64,000 bases of DNA from DAIDKA01 sp036521075 (GTDB taxonomy: Bacteria > Pseudomonadota > Gammaproteobacteria > Steroidobacterales > Steroidobacteraceae): contig DATDIL010000035.1 of NCBI GenBank assembly GCA_036521075.1, positions 1 to 64,000 on the forward strand. The letters run 5' to 3'. Each line of letters starts with the position of its first letter. Positions within the stretch are counted from its first letter, which is position 1. Made by a program: the position numbers and the translations under genes. Shown in pieces: positions 9,987-17,916 of this stretch. The notes beneath the pieces are model-generated. The model was not told the origin of the DNA and searched no databases. It saw nothing but the letters and a program-made list of their open reading frames with translations.

Positions 9987-10601
9987 ATGAAATCGACCCT
10001 CTTCGTTGCCTTGCGCGTGACGCTCCTGGCTTGCGCGGCGTTCAGCACCGCTGCGTTCGCGCAGTCGGTCAAATTCGAAACCATCCGGGCCGGGACCTAT
10101 CACGCCGATCCTTATCACACCCAGGTGGTGTTCTCCATCCTGCATTTCGGCTTCACCGACTTCTCGGGGATTTTCGCCGGGGCCTCTGGAACGTTGCAGC
10201 TCAATCCGACGCAGCTCGGGGACTCGAAACTCGACATGTCCATCGGCCTGGAGTCCCTCACCACGACAGTGTCCGTGCTTACACGGGAACTGAAGGGCGC
10301 GCAGTGGTTCGATGTCGCGAAGTTCCCGGCCGCGACTTTCGTGTCGCGGAAAATCGTGCGCACCGGTAGTGCATCAGCCCAGGTCACCGGCGATCTGACT
10401 TTGCATGGCATCACGAAGTCCGAAGTGTTCGCGGTGCGACTTGTCGGCGCCGGCACCAACCCGTTGTCGAAGGTGTACACCGTCGGCTTCGAAGCTTCCG
10501 GCAAGATCCGGCGCGGCGACTTCGGTGTAAGGACCGATCTGCCCGCAGTAGGCGATGACGTCACGCTGCGCATCGCCGGCGCCTTCGAAGCAAGGCCATA
10601 A
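9987..10601 (+). CDS. YceI-family periplasmic protein
   Basis: 204-residue secreted lipocalin-like protein of the YceI family, which binds isoprenoid-type lipids in known structures. A signal peptide ending STAAFAQS is followed by the typical opening GTYHADPYHTQVVFSILHFG, the middle LKGAQWFDVAKFPAATFVS and GDLTLHGITKSE, all diagnostic. A ribosome site (GGAGG at about 9972) lies a short distance upstream. The next gene starts 4 bp after the stop. The in vivo ligand is not known. Confidence 0.92.
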   Translation: MKSTLFVALRVTLLACAAFSTAAFAQSVKFETIRAGTYHADPYHTQVVFSILHFGFTDFSGIFAGASGTLQLNPTQLGDSKLDMSIGLESLTTTVSVLTRELKGAQWFDVAKFPAATFVSRKIVRTGSASAQVTGDLTLHGITKSEVFAVRLVGAGTNPLSKVYTVGFEASGKIRRGDFGVRTDLPAVGDDVTLRIAGAFEARP

Positions 10602-10605
10602 ATCG

Positions 10606-12786
10606 ATGCGCTGGATGGCAGGCTCTGGCTGGCTGCTGCGCGCGGGGTGCATCGCGGCCGCCGCCTGCTGCGTGGGCGCCGCCGGCGGCCAATCCCTGTT
10701 CGATCGCGGTCCGGTGGGCTTCACTGCCGCACAGGCTGCGCGCGGCCAAACCGTCTACGTGGAAAGTTGCGCCCGTTGCCACGGGCCGCATCTGAACGAC
10801 GGTCAGTTCGGGCCGCCCGTGACAGGACCCGCCTTCAAGGCGCGCTGGCACGATCAGTTGCCGGAAGTACTGTGGTCGGCGCTCGTGAAGCGCATGCCGC
10901 CTGCCAGTCCAGGCAGTCTCGACGGCCGGACCTATACGGACGTCGCCGCCTACCTGCTGCAGGAGAACGGCGGAAAAGCGGGCGCTGCGCAGCTCGTCCT
11001 GAAGGCGCCGGTGACGGGGACGGCGGCCCCGCGTACCGTCGGTGGCCCGCGCCTGGATAATGAGGACGGCACCTATCATGCCGCGCTGGCGGCGCGAAAG
11101 GCCCTGCTGGGCAAGGTCACTCCTGTAACGGATGCGATGCTGCGCGCACCTCCCGCCGGCGACTGGCTGATGTGGCGCGGCGGCTATGCGACGCTTGGCT
11201 ACAGCCCGCTCGGCCAGATCAATAAGAAAACTGTGCGCGATCTTGGCATTGCCTGGACATTGGCGTTACCGCCCAGTGCCAATGAGACCGCGCCCTTGAT
11301 CCACGACGGCGTGCTGTTCATCGAGAGCGGCAACATGGTGGAAGCGATCAACGCCACCGACGGTACCATTCTGTGGCAATACGTTCGCGCGTTGCCCGAC
11401 GAGCTGCACAGTGGTCGCGATGCGCGCATGCGTGGATTGGCGATCTACCAGGACAATCTCTACGCACCCACCGCCGACGGCCACATCGTCGCGCTGGACC
11501 TGAAGAGTGGCGACCTGCGCTGGGATAGCGCGGTCGTGACTCCCGAACACGGATCGCGCCCCGGCCTGTTCGACGGCGCCTACTTCCATATTTCCGGCGG
11601 CCCGCTGCTCGCCCGCGGCAAGGTCATTGTCGGTGTCAGTCTGGGGATCAATACCGGCGGGGGCGACTTCATTCTGGCCCTGGACGCGCAAAGTGGCCGT
11701 GAGAGGTGGCGTTTCAGCACCATCGCGCGGCCGGGTGAGCCGGGCGGCGACAGTTGGAACGGCGCCCCGGTCAACGAGCGCTACGGTTCCGGGGTCTGGT
11801 CGATCGGCAGCTATGATCCGGACCTGAACCTGGTCTATTTCGGTACCGGCAACACTTACGACGTCGGGACGTTGCTCACGCCGCGCGCGCGCAAGAACCT
11901 GTCGAACAACGATGCGCTGTATACCGATTCGACGCTGGCGCTCGATGCCGACACCGGCAAGCTCTCCTGGTACTACCAGCACATGAACCGCGACGTGTGG
12001 GATCTGGACTGGGCATTCGAACAATCGCTGGTCACACTGCCCGTCAACGGCAATCCCACCAAGTTGCTCGTGACGGGCGGCAAGAGCGCGATCTTCGACG
12101 CCGTCAACCGCGTTGATGGCCACTATGCGTTCTCGAAGGATCTCGGCCTGCAGAATCTGGTCGTGAAGATCGATTCGAAGAGCGGAAAAAAGCTCGTCGA
12201 TCCTGCCCTCGAGCCGCAGGCAGGCCGCACCGACCTGGTCTGCCCCACGGCAACCGGCGCGCGCAGCTGGCCGACGACGGCGATTGACCCCACTTCCGGA
12301 TATCTCTATGTGCCGCTGGTCGCTAATGACTGCATGGACTACAGCTGGGTCGAGCGCGACGCCGCCACGGTCGCGAGCGGTGGCCAGGACATGCGCCTGC
12401 GGGCGCGCCCGAAGCCGGGAAACGACGGTAATTTCGGTCGCGTCGATGCAATTGATCTCAAGAGCGGCCGAGTCGTCTGGTCGAAGCGGCAACGCGCGCC
12501 TGTCGCAAGCTCCTTATTGGCCAGCGCCGGCGGTCTGGTCTTCAGCGGTGCGCGCGATCGACACCTGCGAGCCTATGACGCCGCGACCGGCAAGGTGCTG
12601 TGGCAGGTCATCTTGAACGCATCGCCCAGTTCCTCGCCGGCAACCTACAGCGTCGATGGCATCCAATACCTGGTCGTCGTCGCCGGCGGCGGCGGCGCCT
12701 TCGACTCCGGCACCCGCAGCCTCACGCCGGAAATAATCGATCCCCCCGCGGGTACCACGTTGTGGGTGTTCCGGCTGCGCCCTTGA
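10606..12786 (+). CDS. Cytochrome c / PQQ-binding beta-propeller dehydrogenase
   Basis: Secreted quinohaemoprotein of 726 residues. I start it at the ATG at 10606, which gives a signal peptide (WLLRAGCIAAAACCVGAAGG); the longer frame overlaps the YceI gene. The haem c site ESCARCHGP (CxxCH) is near residue 48, in a domain of about 100 residues, followed by an eight-blade PQQ propeller from about residue 180 (VEAINATDGTILWQY, ALDLKSGDLRWD, HMNRDVWDLDW). Haem at the N-terminus rather than the C-terminus is less usual than in type II alcohol dehydrogenases. The substrate is unknown. The stop codon overlaps the -35 element of the arginine operon. Confidence 0.85.
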   Translation: MRWMAGSGWLLRAGCIAAAACCVGAAGGQSLFDRGPVGFTAAQAARGQTVYVESCARCHGPHLNDGQFGPPVTGPAFKARWHDQLPEVLWSALVKRMPPASPGSLDGRTYTDVAAYLLQENGGKAGAAQLVLKAPVTGTAAPRTVGGPRLDNEDGTYHAALAARKALLGKVTPVTDAMLRAPPAGDWLMWRGGYATLGYSPLGQINKKTVRDLGIAWTLALPPSANETAPLIHDGVLFIESGNMVEAINATDGTILWQYVRALPDELHSGRDARMRGLAIYQDNLYAPTADGHIVALDLKSGDLRWDSAVVTPEHGSRPGLFDGAYFHISGGPLLARGKVIVGVSLGINTGGGDFILALDAQSGRERWRFSTIARPGEPGGDSWNGAPVNERYGSGVWSIGSYDPDLNLVYFGTGNTYDVGTLLTPRARKNLSNNDALYTDSTLALDADTGKLSWYYQHMNRDVWDLDWAFEQSLVTLPVNGNPTKLLVTGGKSAIFDAVNRVDGHYAFSKDLGLQNLVVKIDSKSGKKLVDPALEPQAGRTDLVCPTATGARSWPTTAIDPTSGYLYVPLVANDCMDYSWVERDAATVASGGQDMRLRARPKPGNDGNFGRVDAIDLKSGRVVWSKRQRAPVASSLLASAGGLVFSGARDRHLRAYDAATGKVLWQVILNASPSSSPATYSVDGIQYLVVVAGGGGAFDSGTRSLTPEIIDPPAGTTLWVFRLRP

Positions 12787-12810
12787 CCCTTATGCATTTA
12801 TATGCATAAT
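12783..12810 (+). promoter_or_regulatory. Sigma-70 promoter of the arginine operon
   Basis: A -35 hexamer TTGACC (12783-12788) and a -10 hexamer CATAAT (12805-12810) are separated by 16 bp, predicting a start near 12817, about 23 bases before argR. The upstream element overlaps the stop codon of the PQQ gene. Both ARG boxes cover the spacer, -10 region and predicted start, which fits repression by steric occlusion. Confidence 0.6.
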
Positions 12811-12829
12811 ACGCGCAACTTTATGCAGA
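12791..12829 (+). promoter_or_regulatory. Tandem ARG boxes (ArgR operator)
   Basis: Box 1 is TATGCATTTATATGCATA (12791-12808), a perfect fit to the imperfect 18-bp palindrome TNTGMATWWWWATKCANA. Box 2 (12812-12829) matches the right half fully (ATGCAGA) and the left half partly. They are exactly 3 bp apart, the spacing known for ArgR hexamer binding in E. coli. They lie on the operon promoter and directly in front of argR, so autoregulation with arginine as co-repressor is expected. Confidence 0.75.
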
Positions 12830-12839
12830 AGGCCGGCCC

Positions 12840-13292
12840 GTGCTTTCCGATACCCAGCAATTTGACCGTCGCAATGCCATCGTGCGCCTCCTGCGCAATG
12901 GCCTGGTGCATAAGCAGGGCGACCTGGTGCATATGCTGCAGCGCGACGGCTATGCGGTGACACAGTCTTCGATCAGCCGCGACCTGCGCGATCTCGGCGT
13001 GCTGAAGGCGGGCGGTCGCTATGTCATGCCGCCGGATGAGATCACGCGCGCCAATGGCGATTTCGACGCCCTGGCACAGTTCGTGCGCCAGATTCTCCCC
13101 GCCGGGACCTGCCTGACGGTGGTCAAGACCACGATCGGCGCAGCCGGCAGCGTTGCGGTGGCCATCGACAAGGCCGAGTGGCCCGAAGTCGTGGGCACCA
13201 TTTCCGGCGACGACACCATATTCGTCGCCACCCACGGTGAGCCGGCCCAAGTGCAGCTCATCGCGCGCCTCCGCTCGAACTTCAGAGTTTAG
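12840..13292 (+). CDS. argR: Arginine repressor ArgR
   Basis: 150-residue arginine-responsive repressor. The N-terminal winged helix carries the typical AVTQSSISRDLRDLGVLKA recognition segment (about 45-62). The C-terminal oligomerisation and arginine-binding domain has GTISGDDTIFVA, where the paired Asp residues bind arginine in known structures. The start is GTG at 12840. It is the first gene of the operon and lies under its own operator; argG follows after 5 bp. Placing argR at the head of the biosynthetic operon is unlike E. coli. Confidence 0.93.
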   Translation: MLSDTQQFDRRNAIVRLLRNGLVHKQGDLVHMLQRDGYAVTQSSISRDLRDLGVLKAGGRYVMPPDEITRANGDFDALAQFVRQILPAGTCLTVVKTTIGAAGSVAVAIDKAEWPEVVGTISGDDTIFVATHGEPAQVQLIARLRSNFRV

Positions 13293-13297
13293 AAAAC

Positions 13298-14521
13298 ATG
13301 CCCAATTCTGTTTCCAAGGGTGCCGAGCCCATTGTTCTTGCCTATTCAGGTGGCCTCGATACCTCCTTCCTGGTGCCGTGGGTGGCCGAAAACACGGGCC
13401 GACCGGTCATCACCGTGACGGTGGATACCGGCGGCATCGATGCGGCGACGGCCGGCACGCTGGCCTCGCGCGCGCACGCACTGGGTTCGATCGAGCACCA
13501 CACCATCGATGCGCGTGCCGACTATTTCGAGCAGGTGCTGCGCTTCCTGATCATGGGCAACGTGCGCCGTGGCCAGCTGTACCCGCTATGCGTGGGCGCC
13601 GAGCGCGTCATGCAGGCCCAGACCATCGCGCTCATGGCGCGCAAGCTCGGCACGAACACCATCGCCCACGGCTGCACCGCGGCCGGCAATGACCAGGTGC
13701 GCTTCGAGGTCGCACTGCGCACGCTCGCGCCGGAACTCACCGTGCTCGCACCCGTGCGCGATCACGCCTTCCAGCGCAAGGATGAACTGGCGTACCTGGA
13801 GGCGCGCAATCTTCCCGTGCCGCCTTGGGGCGCGGCCTACTCCGTGAATCGCGGCCTGTGGGGGGTCACGATCGGCGGCAAGGAAACGCTCAACTCCCAC
13901 GGCAGCATTCCCGATGAGGCCTGGGTACTCTCGCGCGATGCCTTCAGCAAGCCGCAGGCGCCCGAGCGCCACACCATCAGTTTCGAGAAAGGTCGGCCCA
14001 GCGCGCTCGATGCTCGCAAGCTCGACCCCGTGGCGTTGATCGAGGAGCTGGAACTCATCGGTGCAAAGTTCGGCATCGGACGTGGCATCCATCTCGGGGA
14101 TACCATCATCGGCACCAAGGGCCGTGTGGCCTTCGAGGCCCCCGCCGCGGAAACGTTGCTGACGGCACACCGCGAGCTGGAGAAGCTGGTGCTGACCGGG
14201 CGGCAGCAGCGCATCAAGGAGCTGGTCGCGAATCCCTATGGTGACCTGGTGCACGAGGGCCAGCTGCTCGACCCGGTGTGCCGTGACATCGAGGCCCTGC
14301 TGGTCTCCTCGCAGGAGCGCGTGACCGGCGATGTGCATGTGCTGATGCGGCCGGGCAACTTGTTCGTCGAGGGCGTGGACTCGCCGTTCTCCTTGCTGGC
14401 CGCCTCGCGCGGCGTGTATGGCGAGGCGGTCGGCGAATGGACGGCCACCGATGCCCTCGGGTTTTCAAAGATCGTGTCGTTGAGCGGCGTGTTCCACCGG
14501 CGCGCCGGCCAGGGCGCCTGA
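13298..14521 (+). CDS. argG: Argininosuccinate synthase
   Basis: Condenses citrulline and aspartate with ATP to argininosuccinate in the cytoplasm. 407 residues. The ATP-pyrophosphatase P-loop is SGGLDTS (17-23). Other family blocks seen are HGCTAAGNDQVRFE and the GIGRGIHLGDTIIGTKGR segment. In a pathway running through acetylornithine and acetylcitrulline, a deacetylase must act before this enzyme, and none is encoded in this operon. The DUF1611 gene follows 30 bp downstream behind a strong ribosome site. Confidence 0.93.
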   Translation: MPNSVSKGAEPIVLAYSGGLDTSFLVPWVAENTGRPVITVTVDTGGIDAATAGTLASRAHALGSIEHHTIDARADYFEQVLRFLIMGNVRRGQLYPLCVGAERVMQAQTIALMARKLGTNTIAHGCTAAGNDQVRFEVALRTLAPELTVLAPVRDHAFQRKDELAYLEARNLPVPPWGAAYSVNRGLWGVTIGGKETLNSHGSIPDEAWVLSRDAFSKPQAPERHTISFEKGRPSALDARKLDPVALIEELELIGAKFGIGRGIHLGDTIIGTKGRVAFEAPAAETLLTAHRELEKLVLTGRQQRIKELVANPYGDLVHEGQLLDPVCRDIEALLVSSQERVTGDVHVLMRPGNLFVEGVDSPFSLLAASRGVYGEAVGEWTATDALGFSKIVSLSGVFHRRAGQGA

Positions 14522-14551
14522 GCCCAGCCAGTCATTAAGGAGAGCGCCCCC

Positions 14552-15661
14552 GTGAGAAGCGTCGTCGTCGACAAGATCGCCTCGATCACCCAGGCCTGCG
14601 GATTGTCGCGCGAAGTGCGCATCTCGGCCGAGATTCCGGCTGAGGAAGGCGTGGTCGTGGTCGTCGAGGTGCTGACCAACAAGGCCAACTACAACACCCT
14701 CGAACTCACCAGCGGCCGGATGGCGAAGGTGGGCAAGGGCGATGTCGTCATCGGCGCCCTCGGCCATCGCAAGGCGCTGTTTGGCTATTCCGGGCACGTT
14801 CCCGAGAGCGTCAGACCGGGTGACATCATCCAGATGCTGAATATCGGCGGCGTGCTTGGGCTTTGTGACTCGGCCAACCCCGACAAGGGCAAGCCGTTTG
14901 ACTGCCGCGTGCTCGGCGGCGTGCTGACTTTTCCTTACCTGGGCGAGCGCATCGGCATACCGGCGCGCGTGGGCGACCGCAAACTCGATCAGAACAGCAA
15001 GCTCGACACGGCTGGCGTGCCGGTGATTGCGCTGGCCGGCACCTGCATGGAAGCCGGCAAGACCGCCGCCGCCTGCGCCATCATCAGCCGCATGCGCCAC
15101 CGCGGCCTCACCATCGACGCCTTCAAGGCCACGGGCGTATCCCTGCGTCGCGACATTCTCGCGATGGAGGATGCCGGTGCGCGCAATTCCCTCATCTTCA
15201 CGGATCTGGGCATCGTGACGACCACGCGCGCCAATGGGCCGGCGCTGACCCGGACCATGCTCACGGAGCTGGCCGCCAACAAGCCCGATGTGATCGTGTT
15301 CGAGTTGGGGGACGGCCTGCTGGGCGCCTATGGCGTGGACTCGATTCTCGAATGCCCCGATATCCGCGCCGCTCTCACCGGCGTCGTGCTGTCCGCCAAT
15401 GATCCGGTGGCCGCCTGGGGCGGCGTCACGTTGCTGCGCGAGCGCTTCGGGATCGACCCGTGCGTCGTGACCGGCCCGTCGACCGATAACGCCGTGGGTG
15501 TGCAGATCATCGAAGAGCAGATGAAGGTCGCGGCCTTCAATGCCCTGGGGAACGGTGCCGCGCTCGGCGATCATCTCATCAAGTATCTGGGGCTGAAGGC
15601 CTCCGTGCCGGATGCGGCGAATGACGCTCCGGCCAGCCTCGCGCCCACCGGCACCAAATGA
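14552..15661 (+). CDS. DUF1611 P-loop protein (DgcN-like), candidate glutamate N-acetyltransferase
   Basis: 369-residue DUF1611 protein. The N-terminal domain (about 1-145) is followed by a P-loop domain with GTCMEAGKT (163-171) and the downstream DAFKATGVSLRRD, ELGDGLLG and VVLSANDPVAAWGG segments. The start is GTG at 14552, behind AAGGAGA at 14537-14543. It sits between argG and argC and its stop overlaps the argC start (ATGA). From memory, DgcN, a D-glutamate N-acetyltransferase, belongs to this family. Since no argA/argJ and no GNAT fusion are present here, this protein may make N-acetyl-L-glutamate. The family assignment is firm; the role is inference. Confidence 0.8.
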   Translation: MRSVVVDKIASITQACGLSREVRISAEIPAEEGVVVVVEVLTNKANYNTLELTSGRMAKVGKGDVVIGALGHRKALFGYSGHVPESVRPGDIIQMLNIGGVLGLCDSANPDKGKPFDCRVLGGVLTFPYLGERIGIPARVGDRKLDQNSKLDTAGVPVIALAGTCMEAGKTAAACAIISRMRHRGLTIDAFKATGVSLRRDILAMEDAGARNSLIFTDLGIVTTTRANGPALTRTMLTELAANKPDVIVFELGDGLLGAYGVDSILECPDIRAALTGVVLSANDPVAAWGGVTLLRERFGIDPCVVTGPSTDNAVGVQIIEEQMKVAAFNALGNGAALGDHLIKYLGLKASVPDAANDAPASLAPTGTK

Positions 15662-16725
15662 ACACACCCCGCTCCATTCCCGCAGTGGTACTGGGAGGCA
15701 GCGGTTATGTGGCGGGCGAGCTGCTGCGGCTGCTGGCTGCCCATCCGCATTTCAAGCTCGCGGGCATCCTCTCCGACAGCCAGCCCGGCGAACTTGTGGC
15801 GAAGGCCTTCGGACATCTGGCCGGCACCTGGCCCGAGACGCGCTTCCAGTCCCGGGCGCAGATCGAGGCGCTGCTGCGCGAACTGCCGCATGCGGCCGTG
15901 TTCTGCGCCGCGCCCCACGGCGCCGCGGCAGCGCTGATCGACTCGTTGCTGAACATCGCCGCCGCTGCGGGGCATGCGCCGCGGGTCGTGGACATCTCCG
16001 CCGACTTTCGCTTCGCCACCCCCGAGGCTTACGAGCGGGTGTACCAGCACGCGCACGGGGCGCCGCGGCGCCTGCGCGAGTTCACCTGTGCGCTCCCCGA
16101 ACATCTGGCCATCCTACCCACCACGCACGTGGCACATCCGGGCTGCTTTGCGACCGCGATGCTGCTGGCGAGCGTGCCACTGCTGAAACTCGGATTGGTG
16201 TCACCGACGCTGTTCGTCGCCGGCATCACCGGCAGCACCGGCGCGGGGCGCAAGCCGATCGAGGGCACGCATCATCCGCTGCGGCACAGTGACCTGTACT
16301 GCTACAACGCACTGGCGCATCGGCATGCGCCCGAAGTCACGGCCTGTGCGCTGGCGGCCTGCGGCGTCGAGGCCGAATTCGCCTTTGTGCCCCACTCCGG
16401 CCCTTACGCCCGCGGCATCCACGTTACGGTGCAAGCGACGTTGACCTGCGCCCGCGATACGCGGCAGGTACTGGGTGTATTGCGCGAATTCTATGCGGAC
16501 TGCCCCTTCGTGCACGTGACGGATTCCGCGCCACGCGTGAAGAACGTCGCGGCGAGCAACTACGCGCACCTGTCCGCAGTGGCCAATGGCCGCACCGTCG
16601 CCGTGATGTGCGTGGTCGACAATCTGACCAAGGGTGCCGCCGGCGGCGCCGTCCAAGGGATGAACCGGCTGTTTGACCTGCCCGAGAGCAGCGGCCTGCT
16701 GGCGCCGGCGCCAGGCTGGACCTAA
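15658..16725 (+). CDS. argC: N-acetyl-gamma-glutamyl-phosphate reductase
   Basis: NADPH-dependent reduction of N-acetylglutamyl phosphate to the semialdehyde. 355 residues. The Rossmann glycine motif is VLGGSGYVAGELLRLL near residue 11; the catalytic Cys163 sits in HPGCFAT; GITGSTGAGRKP and VVDNLTKGAAGGAVQ are family blocks. It starts within the stop of the DUF1611 gene (ATGA overlap), so translation is probably coupled. argD follows 9 bp downstream. Confidence 0.95.
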   Translation: MNTPRSIPAVVLGGSGYVAGELLRLLAAHPHFKLAGILSDSQPGELVAKAFGHLAGTWPETRFQSRAQIEALLRELPHAAVFCAAPHGAAAALIDSLLNIAAAAGHAPRVVDISADFRFATPEAYERVYQHAHGAPRRLREFTCALPEHLAILPTTHVAHPGCFATAMLLASVPLLKLGLVSPTLFVAGITGSTGAGRKPIEGTHHPLRHSDLYCYNALAHRHAPEVTACALAACGVEAEFAFVPHSGPYARGIHVTVQATLTCARDTRQVLGVLREFYADCPFVHVTDSAPRVKNVAASNYAHLSAVANGRTVAVMCVVDNLTKGAAGGAVQGMNRLFDLPESSGLLAPAPGWT

Positions 16726-16734
16726 CGAGAAATC

Positions 16735-17916
16735 ATGAACGCAAATTCGGCCCTTTCCCCTGCGCCCGCCCCGCCCGGCGTGGCCGATCATCTGGCTCGG
16801 GTCTTCGCCCAGTATCCGCTGCCGGTGGTCAGCGCCGAAGGCGTGTGGCTGAACACTCGCGATGGGCGGCGCGTACTGGATCTGTATGGGGGCCATGCCG
16901 TCGCGGCGCTCGGTTACGCTCACCCGGGCTGGACCCGTGCGATTACCGAGCAGGCGCGTGCCTGCCAGTTCCAGAGCAACGCGGTGCCCATGGATGTGCG
17001 CCTGCGCGCGGCGGACCGGCTGGTGCGCTTCGCGGGGCTGGGCCTTGATACGGTGTTCTTCATCAACAGCGGCGCGGAGGCGAATGAGAACGCACTGAAG
17101 ATGGCGTTCCGCATCACGGGCCGGTCCCAGGTCGTAGCCCTCGAACACGGCTTCCACGGGCGCACGGCTGCCGCCGGGGCCCTCACCTGGGGCGCCGCGA
17201 AGAGCTGGTACGGATTTCCGCGCGCCCCGTTCGATGTGACATTCATCCCGCGCGACTCGCTCGCGGGGATAAGCCGCGAGATCACCGAACGCACCGCAGC
17301 CGTGGTCGTTGAACCGATCCAGGGCGTGGGCGGTGCGTATGACGTGGGTGCCGAATACCTGCAGGCCCTGCGCGAGCGCTGCGATGCCACGGGCGCCGTG
17401 CTGATCTTCGATGAAGTGCAATGTGGTGTCGGCCGCACCGGCTTCCCCTTCGCGGCCAACCTGTATGGCGTCACGCCCGACATGATCACCACGGCGAAGG
17501 CGCTGGGCAATGGCTTCCCGTGCGCGGCCCTGATGATGTCGGACAAGGTGGCCGCGGCGGTCAAATTGGATGTCCTGGGCACCACCTTCGGTGCGGGGCC
17601 GCTGGCCTGTGCCGCCATCGAGGCCGTCATCGAAGCCATCGAGTCCGAGAACCTGCTCGAACGGGTGCGACGCGTCAGTGCCTATGTCCGCAGGACCTGC
17701 ATCGTCGGCCCCGTGGTCGGCCACCAGGGCGCAGGCCATCTCACGGGCCTGCGCACCAGCCGTCCCGCCAGGGATGTGCAGCGCGAACTTCTGGCGCACG
17801 ACATCCTTGCCGGCACTAGCGCCGATCCGAACGTGCTGCGGCTGCTGTCGGCCTTCATCCTCGAGGAAGAGCATGTCGATCTGCTGCGGGCCGCCTTATC
17901 GAGTCTTGCGAAATGA
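16735..17916 (+). CDS. argD: Acetylornithine aminotransferase
   Basis: Class III PLP aminotransferase converting N-acetylglutamate semialdehyde to N-acetylornithine. 393 residues. Seen are NSGAEANENALKMAF (cofactor phosphate binding, about 111-125), FHGRTAAAGALT, FDEVQCGVGRTG (PLP-ring Asp226) and the Schiff-base Lys255 in TTAKALGNGFP. The stop overlaps the argF' start (ATGA). Context in the operon fixes its role over other class III aminotransferases. Confidence 0.93.
   Translation: MNANSALSPAPAPPGVADHLARVFAQYPLPVVSAEGVWLNTRDGRRVLDLYGGHAVAALGYAHPGWTRAITEQARACQFQSNAVPMDVRLRAADRLVRFAGLGLDTVFFINSGAEANENALKMAFRITGRSQVVALEHGFHGRTAAAGALTWGAAKSWYGFPRAPFDVTFIPRDSLAGISREITERTAAVVVEPIQGVGGAYDVGAEYLQALRERCDATGAVLIFDEVQCGVGRTGFPFAANLYGVTPDMITTAKALGNGFPCAALMMSDKVAAAVKLDVLGTTFGAGPLACAAIEAVIEAIESENLLERVRRVSAYVRRTCIVGPVVGHQGAGHLTGLRTSRPARDVQRELLAHDILAGTSADPNVLRLLSAFILEEEHVDLLRAALSSLAK

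Noticed and set aside
16201..17874. 557-codon open frame on the minus strand opposite argC and argD
   Set aside because: It is fully antisense to two well-conserved enzymes, has no recognisable domain and arises from GC-rich codon use.
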